Shown one piece after another: positions 49,639-59,572 of a stretch of DNA of 64,000 nt. The number at the start of each line of letters is the position of its first letter. Positions within the stretch are counted from its first letter, which is position 1. The notes beneath the pieces are model-generated. The model did no database searches and was not told where the DNA came from. It was given only the letters and a program-made list of their open reading frames with translations. A program made the position numbers and the translations under genes. Origin of the DNA: Hypoxylon rubiginosum (taxonomy: Eukaryota; Ascomycota; Sordariomycetes; Xylariales; Hypoxylaceae); the NCBI GenBank assembly GCA_902806565.1, contig CADCXA010000025.1, positions 2,108,001 to 2,172,000 of the forward strand, in the 5' to 3' direction.

Positions 49639-50721
49639 TCAACGCTTAGTAACAGCGTTCGAGGGGGAACCCGAAGAATTTGCGAACGCCTTCTGCCGGT
49701 TGGCGTAGTCCTTGATGACGAGGGCGCAGGTGGTGTCGGCGCAGAGGCGGCGGCGGCGCTGGGGCGGGAGCTTGGAGGCAAACTCGAGGCCGCTGGCGCG
49801 CTCGACGGCCTCGACGGGGACCTCGAAGTCGGTGATGGGCTTCTCGTTGGGGATGGGGGCGTTGGGCAGGACGAAGGCGCCGAGGGCCACGTTGCCGCCG
49901 ACGGCACCGTCCTCGGCGAAGATGACTTTATAAAAATGCGTCGGCACGGCCACGTTGGGCGGGTTGCCGATCACCTCGTACCGCACGTACCACTTGTTGT
50001 CGGCCGGGTCGCGCTTCGGTAGGTAGAGGGGCCCCGTGACGACGCGGACGCTCGGGTACCGCGCCGTGAGCCCGCGGCAGAAGTCCTCGAAGTGCGCCCA
50101 GTAGTCCCGGTTGAAGCCCTCGCCCACCTGCGGGCACATGTTGGTCAGGAAGAAGGTCTCGTCCATCGCCGCCTGGCTCCACTTGGCGTCCGCCGCGGGT
50201 ACCTGGTGGCCCCGGTCGTAGCCCGACCGGAAGTAGTCCTTCAGCTTGGCCCGGAACTTGTCCGGCACCCCCTCGTCCTCGAGGAACACGCTGTGCTTCC
50301 GGTCGCCGCCCCGCTTCGCCAGGGACGCGGGCGTGATGTGTTCTACTACCCAGTGCGGGTTGCGCAGCCGCCGGTCGAACGACGAGATCAGCGCCTGCCG
50401 CGTCGCGATGTCGGCCACGGGGCCCGGGAAGCCGTACTCGAAGAGGCCTGACGGGTCTACGGGCGTCAGGCTCAGGGCCGCGGGCGCCGAGGCCGAGAGC
50501 CCGTTTTGTGCTGCTTGTTGGTTCGGGGTCGTGAAGATCTGCTTAGCAGGGATGGGGATCGGCGCTGACGGTCCCGTGGAGACGGTCGTCGTCGTGGTAG
50601 ATATGGTCTTGGTGTCGAGTTTGCGCTCGGATTGCGATCGTAAGGAATACATGGTAGCTGTGATTGCGGCGCCGGCTCCTGCGCTTGCCGCTGCTATGAC
50701 TGCTAACGTTGTTTTGGACAT
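49639..50721 (-). CDS. NUC1: Mitochondrial endonuclease G-like nuclease NUC1
   Basis: A single exon of 360 aa. Residues 1-30 form a hydrophobic, Ala-rich N-terminus (AVIAAASAGAGAAITATMY) followed by SLRSQSERK, consistent with mitochondrial targeting and inner-membrane anchoring. A Ser/Thr/Pro linker leads to the DNA/RNA non-specific nuclease domain at about 92-330. The active site DRGHQVPAAD is at 169-178, with catalytic His172. The metal-binding Asn is N204 in VGEGFNRDYW, and F-x-LTNMCPQ (191-198) is the usual block between them. In fungi NUC1 degrades mitochondrial DNA/RNA and takes part in programmed cell death. No intron is needed. Coding GC is very high, so several antisense frames appear and are ignored. 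Confidence 0.95.
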   Translation of the reverse strand: MSKTTLAVIAAASAGAGAAITATMYSLRSQSERKLDTKTISTTTTTVSTGPSAPIPIPAKQIFTTPNQQAAQNGLSASAPAALSLTPVDPSGLFEYGFPGPVADIATRQALISSFDRRLRNPHWVVEHITPASLAKRGGDRKHSVFLEDEGVPDKFRAKLKDYFRSGYDRGHQVPAADAKWSQAAMDETFFLTNMCPQVGEGFNRDYWAHFEDFCRGLTARYPSVRVVTGPLYLPKRDPADNKWYVRYEVIGNPPNVAVPTHFYKVIFAEDGAVGGNVALGAFVLPNAPIPNEKPITDFEVPVEAVERASGLEFASKLPPQRRRRLCADTTCALVIKDYANRQKAFANSSGSPSNAVTKR

Positions 50722-51778
50722 GACGGGTCAAGAGGGGGGCTCCCTCTGGGGGGGAGCTGGCTGCGACTCTAAAGGTTTTATACGAAATGGGGGAAAGGGA
50801 GAGGAAAGGGACGGAGAAGAAGAGGGAGACGGGGCAGTGAGGGGAGTCAGGCGCAGTTGTATGAGCAATATGCGGCTCACGGGGTGGTGTTGCGGACGCC
50901 CTCGTGGTGGTGAGGCGTGCAGCAAATGTCTTAGAAGGGATCTTGGGAAATTTTGAGATTTTGAGATTTTCAGCCTCGAGGTAGCGCTGCAGGATGGGGG
51001 ACAGGGGGGACAGGGGGATTCAGGGACCCTATCGATAGGGTGCCGGAATGGTGGGTTGTACCTAGAGGTAGAGGGGCTGCCTTCTGTAAGGTACCGGGTG
51101 TACAGGCCAATGATTTATTTTAGTCAGTCCCCCAGTTCCCCGTCCTCGTGGCTTCTATCAACTCTAACATTTCAAATCTGTTCATCTCAGCCCTAAAACC
51201 AACCTGGCACCTGGCAGAGATGGATCTTGTCTATGTATGTCACATGCTAGGATATACTTACCGAAAGTACCGATATGCCTACGATTTCAAGATTCTACTA
51301 TATGTAGGCATCTATATATTCACTTTGGTCATCGGTTTCTTACTACCTGGGTTTTACAGATGACGTCAAATCGACTTAGCTCTATCTCTCCTAATATTCC
51401 GAGGCTCAATCCGCGTGGTAACAAATCAGATGACCAAAGTCGTCGAATACGAGCGACATGATTTATATTATCCAAGATATGCTGCAATCATGCTCCCAGT
51501 TGGAGTGAGAATCCGGATATAACTATCCTATCCTACGAAACATACGCCTGCTTAGGTATCCCTCCCTAAAAAAATACACGCCGCTGCCCTCGTCTCGAGT
51601 CTTATACTCAAAGCTGTCTCTAAAGCTACCTAGGCACTGACTGAGCTTTGTTCGTTTTACTTCATGAATTATTCCAAGCCCATCCTTCCAAATCCATCAG
51701 TCGGTATATGAGTAATACCGCTCTGACATCCCTTGTTTGGTTTATAGTCTTGACGATATCATTCTACCAAGAGCTAGT
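50722..51778. promoter_or_regulatory. NUC1 upstream region with G-run cluster and 16-bp palindrome
   Basis: Four G-runs (50996-51000, 51004-51009, 51013-51017, 51023-51025) fit a G-quadruplex pattern with loops of 3-5 nt. They are followed directly by the perfect palindrome ACCCTATCGATAGGGT (51026-51041), about 275 bp upstream of the NUC1 start. A frame at 51148-51363 begins with GTG and is not convincing. The rest shows nothing. Confidence 0.5.
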
Positions 51779-53162
51779 TCACGCCCTGTTTTCGTCGCTC
51801 CTCCTCATCAGTTCATAACTTTCCTCATGTCGTTCTTCGCCGGTACTTTTTAAGCTGCGATGACCGCTCGCAGTCTGTTTCAGCTGCTGGACCTGTCTCA
51901 GTCCCTCCTCAACTAACGAAACGACCGGTTCGGACTTCCCGTCGTCCTGAGCCAAGGCATATTCAGCCCCATGCTTCTTCAAGGCTCGCTCAAACCTTAT
52001 ATAATGCATGCCTTGGTGAATTAGCTGGCCGACGGCGATGCCAAGCAACAGGGTCGCTGTCGTCTGTCCGAAATCCCAGTTATCTTCGCTCTCCCCGCTC
52101 TCCCCGCCATCGAGGAAGGGTTGGTTCTCGATTCGTAACTTGATCATCATGTAAAGATGCAACGGGAATTGCAGGCCGCCGAGGACCAGGAGTGGCTTCC
52201 GGAAATAGACTGAACAAAACAAAGCTCCGAACACGACCATGAGAAGCCATACCGCTGTGACAGCTACGTACGCCTTGTCTGTGATAGGATGACTTGCTCC
52301 TGCGGTCGTTATACCGGTGGTCACATAACAGAATCCAGTTTCCTCTTCAGTCAGTGACCATTCGTCGAGTCGGACTTCGAGCAAGACGGTCAGCACTAGG
52401 AACAGAACACCGAAGACATACGTGATGCGGAAGCGTGGAGTCCAGTAAGCCGGGATGAATTTATGTTTTGATCGGGTTTTTAGTGTTTTCGTTTTCGCTC
52501 CTATGAAAGTCCAACAGACGAGTGCTGCCGCGTTGGAAATGCTGCATGGTGATCACAGCGTAAGTAGACTGGTTTACTGGACGCAGTTGAGGAAAAGACA
52601 AGAGCACGGAGCACCTTACCCGACGAAGCTAACAGTCTCATAAACCAAGCGAAGATGGTAGAGGTCAATGTCCTTCCAATCTGTAAGCGCCGTAATAGTG
52701 AGTGCGACACCTAGGTACACACCAATGGTCAGTCGCTCTGCCTGTTAAAAGCTGGCAAGATAAGAGTAAGTAAAAAATCAATGGATATACCTGTAATCAT
52801 CTGTAGGTCATTTCCGACCATCAGAATCTCGGACACAAAACCCAGTCGCTTCTTCTCGCTAGCATGCTCTGCCGTCCCTTCGGAGTGTTGGATACTGAGC
52901 CGGCCCAGCTTCGTCCAGAAGAAAACCCAGAATGCTAAAACCAGCGAAATGAAAGCTTGCACGCTGAGACCTAGCAAGACCTACAATCGTTAGGCAGAAT
53001 TAGAATCGACTACATTTCTAGCGACGACAGAGAGAGAGGAGCGTAAGCGGAACTAACACCAAAGCCCGCGATATCGGGCATAGGTTCGCCAACATTCACG
53101 CATTGGGTCGGCTCTCCAAGCAAGTCGGCCGTCTCAGACCCCTCAGACCCCTCAGACGCCAT
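51779..53162 (-). CDS. Fungal-specific multi-pass membrane protein
   Basis: Four minus-strand exons (53058-53162, 52791-52980, 52620-52737, 51779-52541) join in phase to give 391 aa. The layout is a short extracellular-like N-terminus with C21 and NVGEPMPDIAGFGVLLGLSVQAF, then about seven hydrophobic segments: 35-54, 98-114, 138-155, 178-195, 232-254, 256-274 and 300-318. A hydrophilic C-terminal tail follows (QQLKQTASGHRSLKS). The pattern P-DIAG-GV followed by a membrane helix, and DIDLYHLRLVY...S...ISNAAALVC, is common in an uncharacterised family of fungal 7TM-like proteins. Exon 3 starts at an acceptor (GCAG at 52741-52738) three bases beyond a first AG that breaks the frame. Exon 4 uses ATGCAG before 52541. 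Function is unknown; a receptor-like role is only a guess. Confidence 0.68.
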
Positions 53163-56100
53163 CTCCGTGAGAATTATTAGGACCCGGAAACAAAGATATT
53201 TGGAAGTGGTGTTGCGAAATTTCGCTCTGTAGGGCTGAGGAACTTCGAGTTTGCCAAGTTACCAAGCGAGAGCTCTATTGGAGATACATACCTCCTTATA
53301 AATAAGTACATAGCCTGGTAGCTGAGAGAATTGGAGAGGCATCAACGCATATGCATCCTCCTTCTCGGGTCGTACAATACTAGTACCGTATCTGGTGCTA
53401 TGCCTCATCGTGGGCCTGGGTGGTGATCCTGATAATGAGCTGGCAGGGTCTAACGCGTTGCAGTGCCGCACGCTTACAGCGCCGTGCTGATTTTGGACGA
53501 ATAGACGGGCTAGTTTCCCGGCTCGCTGACTCCTTAGCGGCGACGGCTGAGAGTGTAGCACACATATATGAGAGGCTGTAAAGGTGCAGATCTTCTCGGT
53601 TTCGTATAATTCCCTGTCTGGTAGTTGTATCAGCCCCAATCGTTATTTTAAGGACCAATATTGCGCAAAAAAGAGGCCTTCCCCTTCTGCCTCTGTCGCT
53701 CTTATCAGTCCTATCATCTCGTTTTTTTTTTCTATATAGAGGGCGATATATATTACATGGTCAAATACCACCTGAAACCGAATGTCTCCCAATCCATCAA
53801 GTTTCAAAGCATATCAAGGCAATATCCTGCTTGATCCAGCCGGACCTTTGGCACAATCCTATTCATACTAATTGCCTGTGAATAACCCCCTAATACTTAC
53901 AAGCGTCCTAGGTACTCGGAGGCTCTCCGACCCGTGTGTTGAGAGATGTCGTAAGAATGGGTAAGCGAGGGGAGTATACACGCTATCCATACCAGTTCCG
54001 CAAAGCCTGTGTAACCCGGCTCACTTCGCGACGCGACGCGACAACTAGTAACCGCAGTGCACACTGAAACCTAAGATAGGTGGGCAATACGTATTTCTGA
54101 AATAACCAGAGTTATCATACACCCCGATCTTGAAACCAAGAGCCTAGCGAGCGACGTTGGTGAGCGGCGCTGTATATTAACGATTTACGAGACTAGGCCA
54201 AGCCGCACTCCACCAAAAGAGTTATAATTTTTGAGTGAACGATGGACTTTGCCAGGGATGAAACTCGATTGAATCGTTTCTACGGCTCAGCGTCTTCCGT
54301 CGCACAGAAATAGATAGCAGCAAGAAAAGTTACAGGTTCTGGTAAACGACGAATTATTGACGTCCTGCGATCAGTATGCTGGTGAATCTAAGCCAATGCG
54401 GATAACGGAGAGGCCGTGCTGCTCCTAGCCAAGAGAGGCTTGCACTGCTGATATTTTGCGGTAGGCCGAGTTTATGTTTGGTGGGTGAGTAGAGCACCGT
54501 AAATTTGGGAGAAATAAGTGAAGAGAAACGCTTTTAGGACTAATCTCCTATGACGGTTACACACAGGTCAGCTCTCTTATATTTAGACTCATGGTCGTGG
54601 TCTGTTGGATTGCTTATGAAATGGCGGTTTTATAATGTGTATAGTCGTGGCTGAAGGCTGACATTTAATTATCTCGAGTTCTCTACTCGAAGTCCGTTTC
54701 AAAATATGGTACACAGACTAGTTAGTATCTTCCTGTTAATATTAGACCGCCCTTCTTAGCACAAGAGGATAGCTGTCGAACATAACAACAGGTGATGGCG
54801 TAGGCATAGGTAATTCGGAAAGGAGATGAAGTTCCTAAGCAGAGTCGACAGAATCAATAAGTCGCACCTATAATGTGGCTAATATGAACTGAAGTCATAT
54901 CTTGAGGGGAGCCGAGATTGGTCATAGCTATAGGGATTGATGTTTACGTAGATATCTTCAAATCAAAATGTCAGCAGAGCTACAGTACTAGTGAGACAAG
55001 CCTCGCACTTGAGGAAAAGACTTTGAAACATTTTATTCTTTGTGGCCTGATTTCGACCAATTTATGTGTATGATTTCAAGTAAGGGAATAAATCCGCATT
55101 CATAGCTGCACCGAATATAATATACTTGCGCGGGCTGAACAACAAACCGTTCTAGGGCCGTTGAGTGGGTCGCGGTACACCGCTCGAGCAGCATTATCAC
55201 ATGTAAGGCCTGCAAGGTCCTCATCCAGCTCACGAGGGCATAAGGCGTAACAACTTGTCTCAGGTTTCCGTCTTCTGCAGCCTCAAAGCCACGAGTAAAC
55301 CCAACCAATGACGGTCGGTGAACGGCCGCAATGGTTTTCTTCCCTTAGGAGGGGAGGAAAAGCAAAAGTTGGTCTTAGAAAGGAGCGGTAAGCTATTCCG
55401 ACTCAGCCGCGATTAGGACGAACGTACATACGTACACTGCCATCCGGGTCGATGGGAGTCCTACTAATGTAGGCAGTCAGCTAGAAACAGCTTTCCAGAT
55501 ATTAGGGAGTTACCTACGCAAAGCACCAAAGTCGGAGTAAAATAAAATGGGTTTTGCAAACATAAAATTATCGATGCGACCTGGTCAAGGTCAAAGGTTT
55601 CATCTGTACTCTTCCCGGAGTCCACCGCGGGAACTAATATAATGCCAGGTAGCATGAAGGACCCTGAGAATCAATCTCCAACCTCCAACTCGGGTGGATC
55701 ATGGGAATGTTGTCAAATCCGATGTCGACCTCTCAAGAATCTGTGAGGCTGAATAGTTTTATAATGACTACCTAAGTAGGTAGCTTTCGGAATAACAGGT
55801 CATTATGAGCATTTTATGACTTTGAGAAAGATGCTTGAAGGTGAAATAACAAAGGCACGATAAAGTTTCAAGGCTTAGCCTTAAAAATAACCTTGATGGC
55901 CGTTGTAGATATATGTGGAACTACATAAAGAACTTAGGTAAAGAACTGAAGCCCCGAGTTCCAGCTCTTCGGGGTTCCATTATTACTAAGAGCCTCAGCA
56001 ACATTGGCCATCAAGGTACCCGTCGGTGCATAGCTTGGCAAAGCTTGGCATATCATCATAGGTCAGTGGCCCAATCAGAGACACCCTATAAGAACGGTAT

Positions 56101-56582
56101 AAAACAGCTATTATCCCTTCTCTCCTAGTACATAGGGCGATGGTAGCCCACCTTCCAAGATCGACATCTGAGCTAAATAGAAGGTTCCGTCTACGACTCT
56201 ACTTCTTACTTTTACTTTAAATCACAAATTCATTGAAGCTTTCGTTTCCTTATTTTTAATTCTTCCATCTTCGCCAGTGCTTCTTGTATAAAAGTTCTCA
56301 GCTTTACCTTAAGTAGCTGTCTTTGTTAAAAAATTGTACCTTGCCACCTGAAACAGAACTTCGATAAACTGCCGAAAGCGTCTAGACTCCGGATCCCGTC
56401 ATCCACGTGCAGATATCAGCAAGTAATTCGGAACGCTTCGAAACAGGCACCCGCATCGTAATTCCATGCTTCCTTAACCCGGATTTTCGAACCGCGAGAG
56501 GGAGGACGGGCTACGACGGACGGACTACTGCAGGCACAAGACGACGAGGTGCTGCAAGGTTTGAGTCAATCGAAATCCCACC
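53163..56582. other. 3.4-kb gene-free interval before ZRT3
   Basis: No coding frame here has a start, intron pattern or family feature that I can support. The frames at 53259-53639 and 55033-55308 (minus) look like chance. The last 350 bp should contain the ZRT3 promoter. No long repeat was seen. Confidence 0.45.
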
Positions 56583-58297
56583 ATGGAGGTCGCGGAGATC
56601 GACAATGACACGAGGGGGTGGATCATGTGCCTGGTGAGCGGTGTTGGTGGGTGACCCTCTGAGACGTACATGAGCTGTGCGACCTTCACTAACAACCGTG
56701 TATCACGATAGCATGCGTGATAGGATCTGCTATCATCTGCGTTGATGTATTTGTACGGCTCATCCCCGGCAAAAAGGACTTTCGAATACAGGATAGCAAT
56801 GCGTTTCTGGCCTGCTCGTTGAGTCTGAGCTTCGGCGTCATGGTATGCTTCCAGACTTCGTTCTCTCTTGCTACTTTCGGTAGATTCGGCTTCTAACACC
56901 ATGTCGTCTAGCTATTCATGTCCTTATATAGCATGTTACCCGAGTCAAAGGACTACCTTAAGAAGGGAGGCTACTCGGACCAATCGGCAGGCTTCATCTT
57001 GATGGCGTGTTTCGTGGGCGGGTTTGTGGGCATCCAGATACTATCGAGATTATTTCACCAATGTCTGCCGTCACATGTCGTCGACTGCGACCATAGCCAC
57101 GACGAGCATGCTGTAGATAGTCACACCCATACGAGCGGCTTCGGCCGGAGACCATCTTCCCATATTCACAGTATCAGTAGACATCACTCTATCCATGCGC
57201 ATTTCGATGGCCCAAAGCCCCACGCGGTCGAGAACGGACATGCAGACGAGAATACGCCGCTACTGTCTAGAGAGCTTTCTAATGAAACTCATCGCGCCCG
57301 AGCACTCCGGAGAACCGGGACCGCCAGCCCTGCAGACGCGGTCCTACATCCTGCCATGCGCCATCCTCGCAGCCGGGCTGCGACGGGGGAAAGGCGGCCC
57401 TCGATGTTGCAAAAGCGGGTTATGTCGTTCGTGAAAGACACCAAACCCAACTGCGATGAAGCTGGCCCGTGCTTCGGCTATTCAGATCCATGTGGTCAAG
57501 AATGTTTCAAGCACGTCACCAGTCGATCCGGGCTCCTATCCCGGGTACCGACCAATCTATCTCGTACCACCAACGTAGATCATGGCGAGACGCGTATCGA
57601 CACCGTGGATGAGGGCTATGATAACCATAACCATGACCATGACCATGACCATGACCATGACCATGACCACGATCATGACCATTCGTCAGTAGTCAGCCCT
57701 ACCTCTCGGATGAGTCGTGTGCAGTCGCGCGACGTTCATTACGAGGACGGAGATGATTGTGACACCGAGGACCCCGATGATATGGAAGCTCAGCACCATC
57801 ACCATGTTGCTGAAAACGCATTTCTGTCCATCGGTCTCCAGACCTCCGTCGCCATCGCGTTACACAAGTTCCCGGAGGGCTTCATCACCTACGCTACAAA
57901 CCATGCGAACCCGTCGCTCGGCTTCAACGTCTTCATGGCACTGTTCGTCCACAACATCTCGGAAGGGTTTGCTCTCGCTCTCCCGTTATACATGGCCCTG
58001 CACAGCAGGGCTAAGGCCATGTTGTGGTCTTCGGTACTGGGTGGCTTGAGCCAGCCGCTGGGGGCCAGCATCGCCGTGCTGTGGTTCAAGCTCGCCCAGC
58101 ACACCAACCTGACCCCCGACGCGGTGGCGTACGGGTGCCTGTTCGCCATCACGGCCGGCATCATGGCTAGCGTGGCCCTGCAGCTGTTCGTCGAGAGTCT
58201 GAGTCTGAATCACAACCAGAACTTGAGCATTCTATTCGCATTCTTGGGCATGACACTGCTGGGAGTCAGCAACGCATTTACGGCGCACGCGCATTGA
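56583..58297 (+). CDS. ZRT3: ZRT3-like vacuolar ZIP zinc transporter
   Basis: Three exons (56583-56646, 56712-56842, 56912-58297) give 526 aa, close to yeast Zrt3. The N-terminal exons supply GWIMCLVSGVACVIGSAIICVDV, RLIPGKKDFRIQDSNAFLACSLSLSFGVM and the LFMSLYSMLPESKDYL continuation, typical of the family. A long cytosolic/lumenal loop (about 115-360) is His-rich and holds an HDHDHD run. The ZIP metal-site helices follow: ALHKFPEGFITY near 380 and FVHNISEGFALALPLY near 405, with two His/Glu pairs. The last three membrane segments end in NAFTAHAH. ZRT3 releases zinc from the vacuole to the cytosol when zinc is scarce. A start at the inner ATG 56918 would drop the first membrane helices. Expression is probably zinc-regulated by family analogy; no site was identified. 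Confidence 0.93.
57631..57682 (+). repeat. His-Asp hexanucleotide repeat in ZRT3
   Basis: Tandem CATGAC units encode alternating His-Asp in the ZRT3 loop, with a few single-base changes at the right end (CACGATCATGAC). It is a low-complexity, likely length-variable tract and a plausible zinc-sensing or zinc-binding loop. Confidence 0.85.
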
Positions 58298-59059
58298 TCG
58301 TTACCTCACACTTTGCATACTCTTCGTCATCGGCACAAAGGGAGGAGAGCAGGAAGGTTTGTAATTTTTTAGTTATTGTCCCTGTTTGCTTTTTTGGAAG
58401 TATGGGTCGGAAACCAGGCTAGATACCTAGGTTAGGTAGGCAAGGCATAAGTTGGCATGGCATCATGGCGCGGCGTCCCAGGGAGGCTTTTCATTCACGG
58501 ATACATGGGAAGGGATGCTGGCTACTGGCTACCAGAGAGAAAAAAATATTTATCAGCTGTAGGATTACAAAGCTGGAAGCGTGAGGAGTTAGGTATCGCA
58601 TCCATCCACACTGCATATAGCATCTCCCTCTCTCTTGACGAGGTTGGGTAGGGACGGTTTCGATAGCGATTCAGTATCGACTGTAAACCATAAGGAGCGG
58701 AACACCTCGACCTCTGTACGCTTTGAAAGAGACCTTAATACATTGATCATCATTATAAATCCATGAACCTCCTATCTCTCTTATGAACACGCAACTCCAT
58801 GAAGTACCTTTATGAATTGAAGCCGGCGTGGGATCAGAAGTCGGTTCGTTATTTGACTAGATGATGGTGTACTCTGCTTTGGAGTATGGCGGCTGAGTGG
58901 AAAAAGGGGTCGGGAGGGGGGAAAGTTCCAAAAACTAAAATAAAATAAAATAAAAAAAACATAGAAATAAAAAAGGTAGAAGCCTTGACTGGTTGGAGAG
59001 AAAAAAATTTAGTGATAGTAAAAAAAATAATCAAGTAGAAAAAAACTGCAAAAGCTCAG
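58298..59059. other. Intergenic, ZRT3 to hairpin element
   Basis: Holds the ZRT3 3' UTR. An A-rich stretch with AATAA units (58933-58970) and further A-runs to about 59045 would read as T-runs on the minus strand, possible Pol III stop signals for the tRNA-like element. Nothing else was seen. Confidence 0.4.
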
Positions 59060-59062
59060 CCG

Positions 59063-59099
59063 AGGTTCGAGCCGGCCCCCCCGGGCAGGGCTCGAACCT
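59063..59099. repeat. 11-bp inverted repeat around B-box-like sequence
   Basis: AGGTTCGAGCC (59063-59073) and GGCTCGAACCT (59089-59099) pair perfectly with a 15-nt C/G-rich spacer. Each arm contains a tRNA T-arm-like GGTTCGAGCC, so the B-box-like sequence occurs on both strands. Confidence 0.75.
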
Positions 59100-59180
59100 G
59101 GGCCTACGAAAATCCTTCCCCGCGGGATGGATTTTACTGGTGGCGGCCGGGTACCCGCGCTCTTAACCACTGAGCTACCC
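59085..59180 (-). ncRNA. tRNA-like (SINE-like?) Pol III promoter module
   Basis: On the minus strand TAGCTCAGTGGTTAAGAGC (A-box and D-arm with GCTC/GAGC stem) is followed about 75 nt later by GGTTCGAGCCC (B-box and T-loop). Between them AAAATCC (minus 59135-59129) pairs with GGATTTT (minus 59115-59109). T-runs lie downstream. The acceptor stem does not close by eye, so I do not call a working tRNA. A tRNA-derived SINE or tRNA relic is more likely. The sequence is GC-rich in an AT-rich flank. Confidence 0.4.
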
Positions 59181-59225
59181 GTCGATAGCTCAGTGCACCA
59201 CGGGCTGCCCGTCGACAGCCCGTGG
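59168..59225. repeat. Twin hairpins with identical loop
   Basis: Hairpin 1 has arms CACTGAGCTA (59168-59177) and TAGCTCAGTG (59186-59195). Hairpin 2 has arms CCACGGGCTG (59198-59207) and CAGCCCGTGG (59216-59225). Both stems are perfect 10-bp pairings, both loops are CCCGTCGA, and only CA separates them. The left arm of hairpin 1 overlaps the complement of the tRNA-like A-box. Confidence 0.85.
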
Positions 59226-59319
59226 AGAGAGGGCCAGGTACCCGGCCGTTGGAAAAATGCTTCGTTGCTATGGACTATGTGCCTTTGATCTGGTTGGCGC
59301 GTGCGCGGTTGCGGTCGTC

Positions 59320-59342
59320 CAGCCAGCCAGCCAGCCAGCCAG
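59320..59342 (+). repeat. (CCAG)n tetranucleotide repeat
   Basis: Five CCAG units follow GTCGT between the hairpin element and PEX8. A similar CCAG run is at about 36073-36097. Confidence 0.85.
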
Positions 59343-59572
59343 TGCACTTAGGTACCAAGAAAAAGAGATTATAATTCGCAGCGACAAAATCTTATCACGA
59401 GGGTTGTTGGACCTGCATTCTATTCTTTCTAGTAGGTAGGTTGACCCAGGGTATTTATTTATACTATATGCTGCTACACAACCCAAAGGCTCGACTTATA
59501 CCCCCAAGCCCATGATACATAACACATACACGATCTAAACGCCATGCATTTTTCTAACGGAAACCCTATCAT

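Noticed and set aside
51148..51363. 71-codon frame with hydrophobic end
   Set aside because: Begins with GTG, no ATG near it, no conserved feature; probably chance.
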